Positions 62,201 through 64,000 of a stretch of 64,000 nt of DNA are shown piece by piece. The position numbers and the translations under genes are program-made. The notes under the pieces were generated by a model, which worked only from the letters and a program-made list of their open reading frames with translations, had not been told where the DNA came from and did no database searches. The stretch covers positions 10,276-74,275 of the forward strand of contig CALRQL020000017.1 in the NCBI GenBank assembly GCA_943370295.1, written 5' to 3'. The DNA is from SB11 sp943370295. Its GTDB lineage: Bacteria; Bacteroidota; Bacteroidia; UBA8524. Positions within the stretch are counted from its first letter, which is position 1. Every line of letters starts with the position of its first letter.

Positions 62201-62306
62201 AGTCCCAGAAGCTGGATGTTGGCTCCATGGTAAGCGCATACACGGCAAAAGCCGCCACAAACGACAACCAGCCGAAAATGTTATTTATCTTTTTGTAATT
62301 GTTCAT
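59262..62306 (-). CDS. DUF2723 membrane glycosyltransferase-like protein, paralog
   Basis: 1,014 residues from ATG. It has the same architecture as the neighbour: FWDCGEFISASYGLQVVHPPG, the SDTFWFSAVEAEVYA loop, PPFEPRERDYVFVGSFQVF and a helical C-terminal region. The terminator after it and separate start signals suggest independent transcription from the 56197 gene. Both copies keep the acidic pair in WDCGEF. Confidence 0.84.
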   Translation of the reverse strand: MNNYKKINNIFGWLSFVAAFAVYALTMEPTSSFWDCGEFISASYGLQVVHPPGAPLFLIIGRFFSLFAGDNLQMVAPLVNMVSVLSSAFCVMFTFWITTYFGRKLVQKTVAQPGMGHTIAIMGAGLVAALTLTFSDTFWFSAVEAEVYAASSFFTAITFWAILKWEENADDPTSDKWLVFIGYLIGLAIGVHLLNLLVIPAIVYVYYFRRYNGKITRKGLILAGLLGGVILVFVQLGVIPGIPSIAAKFDLIFVNSLGTGFGVGAIFFMALLIAATVYGIIYTRRRGKVFFNTMLLCFSFIIIGYSSYTMVLIRSRANPPIDMNNPDDPFNLVYYLNREQYGDRPLLRGPYFTVKREDYTFEEKSKRYRRMDNKYAVIGQNYKFVYKDKDQIFFPRIYDHNDPSHAQGYRMWSGMSETQKPKYKHNMKFFIDYQMNWMYFRYFMWNFSGRQNDEQGMIGLVNGNWISGIPFIDEARLGPQEKIPEDYTRNRGRNKYYMLPFILGIIGLIFHIKNARGDSFILGILFLITGAVLIIYLNPPPFEPRERDYVFVGSFQVFCTWVGLAVLALVTWLSKKISPMAAAGAATVVCLLAAPVLMASQNWDDHDRSNRYMTIDFAKDYLNSCPKNAILFTNGDNDTYPLWYAQNVEKYRTDVRVINYSLLGDGEYANGLRNAAYESAPIKLSFSVDQCLIDKYQHLPYIPGNPKYNPNVNYELKDIMAFAASTNEANMYYNTNANPPEYIPYIPAKKFKISVDMNKYIANGWVAANDTINRVNEMTFDLPGNALYKNGLLLLDIIANNSAERPICFTTTTGNDVYMGLTDYFEMRGLVYRLVPFKTPSTSQNTHGRVNTDTLNKLLVETYAWGGMEKYPMYVDDKAKLVPYNVRNHFGRLAEALVAEGKNEKAIAAIDHCLKAIPNENYPYTDNMVYLVDLYYAAGAKEKGRSLMNALIKSAKERFEYFGAFKGSKAKDIGVSEEKRYALGALQNCASIANKYGEKQVVDELQKYIQQFPQ

Positions 62307-62332
62307 GTCTTAGTTCTAAGCGGAAAGCAATT

Positions 62333-63115
62333 TTAATTTTTTGCAATTACGAATATATCCCAAGTTTTATCAAGGTTATCTTTTTGTAAAAAGAAATCCG
62401 ACGTATTTATGTCAGTTGTTTGTTTGTTTTCCTCCATCAGGTTGCGGCGCATCATGCTGGTAAGTAAGTTATACGGAAACGCCAATACCTTGCCGGGCAA
62501 TATTTTGTGCAATCCCAATATATCCCACTTCATAATGCTGCGCACCCACTTAGCATTTTGCTTGTAGTATTCGTTTACACGGTCATTTCCTTGCAAACCA
62601 ATCATTTCTACATCGCCAAATACTTTGCGGAAATCAGCCTCCATGCCGTCAAACGTATATTCAAACACGTGGAAGGGGTTACGGGCTAACGACATTTTTG
62701 CGTTTACAGTGGTGCACAAAAACACACCGCCGGGTTTCAAAATGCGTTTCGCTTCTTTTATAAAGCCCAAGGGGTCGTTCAAATGCTCAATAAACTGAAA
62801 AGCCGTTACCACATCAAAACTTGCATCGGGCAGCGTAATAGGCGGCACGGTGCAGGTAATAAACTCAAGGTTGGTAATGTGTGCGTTGTCTTTTTTGTTT
62901 TGTGCTACCGTTTCGGCACTATAATCTACCCCAACGGCGCTTTCGGCAAATTTTGCCAAGTGTATGGTGCCGTATCCGGTACCACAGCCAATATCTGCAA
63001 CTCGCTTGCCCTTTACAAACTCTTCTGCCCACTCGTAGGCATAAAAGCAGCGTTGCACTGTTACGTTATTAGAAGGCTCAAAACTGGGCCTTTCCCTGTC
63101 GTGTATCTTAGCCAT
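62333..63115 (-). CDS. class I SAM-dependent methyltransferase
   Basis: 260 residues from ATG 63115 (MAKIHDRERPSF), preferred over the longer ORF whose extra 26 residues look random. SAM motif I is VADIGCGTGYGTIHLAK, the acidic residue is in VGVDYSAET, and motif IV is SFDVVTAFQFIEHLNDP with RILKPGGVFLCTT. This Ubi/COQ5-like class acts on small molecules or glycans; the substrate is unknown. It directly precedes the DUF2723 gene on the same strand and may share its transcript. Confidence 0.82.
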   Translation of the reverse strand: MAKIHDRERPSFEPSNNVTVQRCFYAYEWAEEFVKGKRVADIGCGTGYGTIHLAKFAESAVGVDYSAETVAQNKKDNAHITNLEFITCTVPPITLPDASFDVVTAFQFIEHLNDPLGFIKEAKRILKPGGVFLCTTVNAKMSLARNPFHVFEYTFDGMEADFRKVFGDVEMIGLQGNDRVNEYYKQNAKWVRSIMKWDILGLHKILPGKVLAFPYNLLTSMMRRNLMEENKQTTDINTSDFFLQKDNLDKTWDIFVIAKN

Positions 63116-63330
63116 AAATTTTCTCCAAACGGCAAAAATAGCAAAGATTTTAAGCCTGCCAATAGGTATGCTATTACATTCACCTAAAAACACATAGCTT
63201 AACGTTTGCTAAACCCGTCCTTAACAACCCAAGATGGGCAAATTGTGCCCAAGCGTTGCTTTTGCATTATACACGCAAGAAAGGGCTGCGTTCAAAAAAA
63301 ACAGGAAGTTTTTGCGGCAGCCCGAAAAAC

Positions 63331-63356
63331 AAAAAAAGCCCGCACATAGTGCGGGC
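63331..63356 (-). terminator. terminator of the T9SS-sorted protein gene
   Basis: GCCCGCAC/GTGCGGGC (8-bp stem, 3-nt loop), with A7 on the plus strand giving T7 on the minus strand. It lies 30 bp after the stop. Confidence 0.88.
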
Positions 63357-63385
63357 CTTATCAACTTTTAAAATGTGGTTTATTA

Positions 63386-64000
63386 TTACTTGATGATAAC
63401 AAACTTGTGAGTACCCATAGCAGTAGGAGTGCTAATGTTGATGAAGTACACACCATTGTTAAAGTCGCCGGTGTTTAGGCTTAGGTTTTGACGACCGAAG
63501 GCGTTTTCAACTTCGTAAGCATTTACAACGGTTTTGCCGGTAATATCAGTAACTATGATTTTAACATTTTCCATAACTGGCATGTTAAACTCAACGTTTA
63601 CAATGTTTTGAGCAGGGTTTGGATATACCAACGCTTCTACTTTACGAGCAACTTCAGGCACGTTTACAACTGTGATATTGATAGTTGTGCTGTCGTTTCC
63701 GCAACCTGAGAAGGCAATAAGTTTAACAGCTTTAGGGCCGTCTGAAGGGAATGTATAAGTTGGGTTTTTAGCAGTATCGGTATCACCGTTGCCGAAATCC
63801 CACAAATACTTATCAGCGTTTAGTGAGCTGTTAGTGAATTTGTAAGTGTAACCACCAAATTGTACTTGACCATTACCTTGTGCAGTAGCTTTTACGTAGT
63901 TAATGGCTGAGTTGTAAGTTTCGCCTTGTGGATCCCACTTAGTCCAGCAATCAGTCCAAGTATCGTTTTGTGCAAATGCACCGCGGTAAGTAGTAGTGGT
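63386..64000 (-). CDS. secreted protein, PKD-like domain and T9SS type A sorting domain (partial, runs off right edge)
   Basis: The frame is open to the window edge; the visible 204 residues include an upstream FRGAF-like TYRGAFAQNDTWTDCWTKWDP segment, common before C-terminal domains of T9SS cargo. A PKD-like WDFGNGDTDTAKNPTYTF follows. The C-terminal sorting domain then has VYPNPAQNIVNVEF, IIVTDITGKTV, NTGDFNNGVYFINI and HKFVIIK. It should be exported through the outer membrane by the type IX system. The N-terminus and catalytic or adhesion part are outside the window. Confidence 0.9.
   Translation of the reverse strand, partial: TTTTYRGAFAQNDTWTDCWTKWDPQGETYNSAINYVKATAQGNGQVQFGGYTYKFTNSSLNADKYLWDFGNGDTDTAKNPTYTFPSDGPKAVKLIAFSGCGNDSTTINITVVNVPEVARKVEALVYPNPAQNIVNVEFNMPVMENVKIIVTDITGKTVVNAYEVENAFGRQNLSLNTGDFNNGVYFINISTPTAMGTHKFVIIK

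Overview
This window comes from a Bacteroidota chromosome, probably class Bacteroidia near Chitinophagales or Flavobacteriales. Several things point there: a type IX secretion C-terminal sorting domain at the right edge, the gliding genes gldF-gldG, a murF-alr fusion, tandem DUF2723 membrane proteins, a CcmF/CcmE/CcmD/CcmC cytochrome c set, weak Shine-Dalgarno sites, and promoters of the TTG-N19/20-TAnnTTTG type. Taxonomy is inferred from gene content only.

Layout. 1-6.6 kb is a visibly AT-rich accessory region. On the minus strand it carries a candidate peptide natural-product (RiPP or bacteriocin-like) locus: a 101-residue precursor with a double-glycine leader, an HQxGH-type putative peptide-modifying enzyme, a signal-peptide-bearing degenerate metallo-beta-lactamase-fold protein, and the start of a C39-peptidase ABC exporter that runs off the left edge. 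Divergent to it are a 20-residue-repeat solenoid protein, an RsmG-like methyltransferase and a NarL/LuxR-type response regulator. 6.6-13.6 kb is a complete type I restriction-modification operon (hsdM-hsdS-hsdR, minus strand). It lies between the 3' end of tRNA-Glu(UUC) and a second, imperfect copy of that tRNA-end/terminator sequence, so it looks like a tRNA-targeted island. 13.8-23.9 kb is core-like: gap, a CHAP amidase, a GlcD-type FAD oxidase, a cation/proton antiporter, an LD-carboxypeptidase and gldFG. 24-26.9 kb is an AT-rich insert with two unrelated lipoproteins. It is bounded by about 110-bp inverted repeats, and each lipoprotein gene is followed by the same short direct repeat. 26.9-35.1 kb has a DoxX-like protein, a metallophosphoesterase, murF-alr and a GH3/serine-hydrolase fusion. 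35.2-38.6 kb is a second restriction-modification system (nuclease-methyltransferase plus specificity subunit) whose specificity part is split at two homopolymer runs. 38.65-39.3 kb is a repeat field. 39.3-48.6 kb has two GT-C-like membrane proteins, a DUF2520 protein, a beta-barrel and the cytochrome c maturation operon. 48.8-53.7 kb is the rimP-nusA-infB translation operon. 53.8-64 kb has a GlcNAc-kinase-like ATPase, a TPR-AAA+ ATPase, two DUF2723 proteins, a methyltransferase and a partial PKD/T9SS-sorted secreted protein.

How it fits together. The core blocks are ordinary housekeeping functions (glycolysis, peptidoglycan synthesis and recycling, cytochrome c assembly, translation, gliding/T9SS). 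The likely novelty is in the accessory parts: the double-glycine-leader locus at 0-3.7 kb, its divergent neighbours, and the two restriction systems. No function was tested; enzymatic roles are inferred from motifs and gene order.
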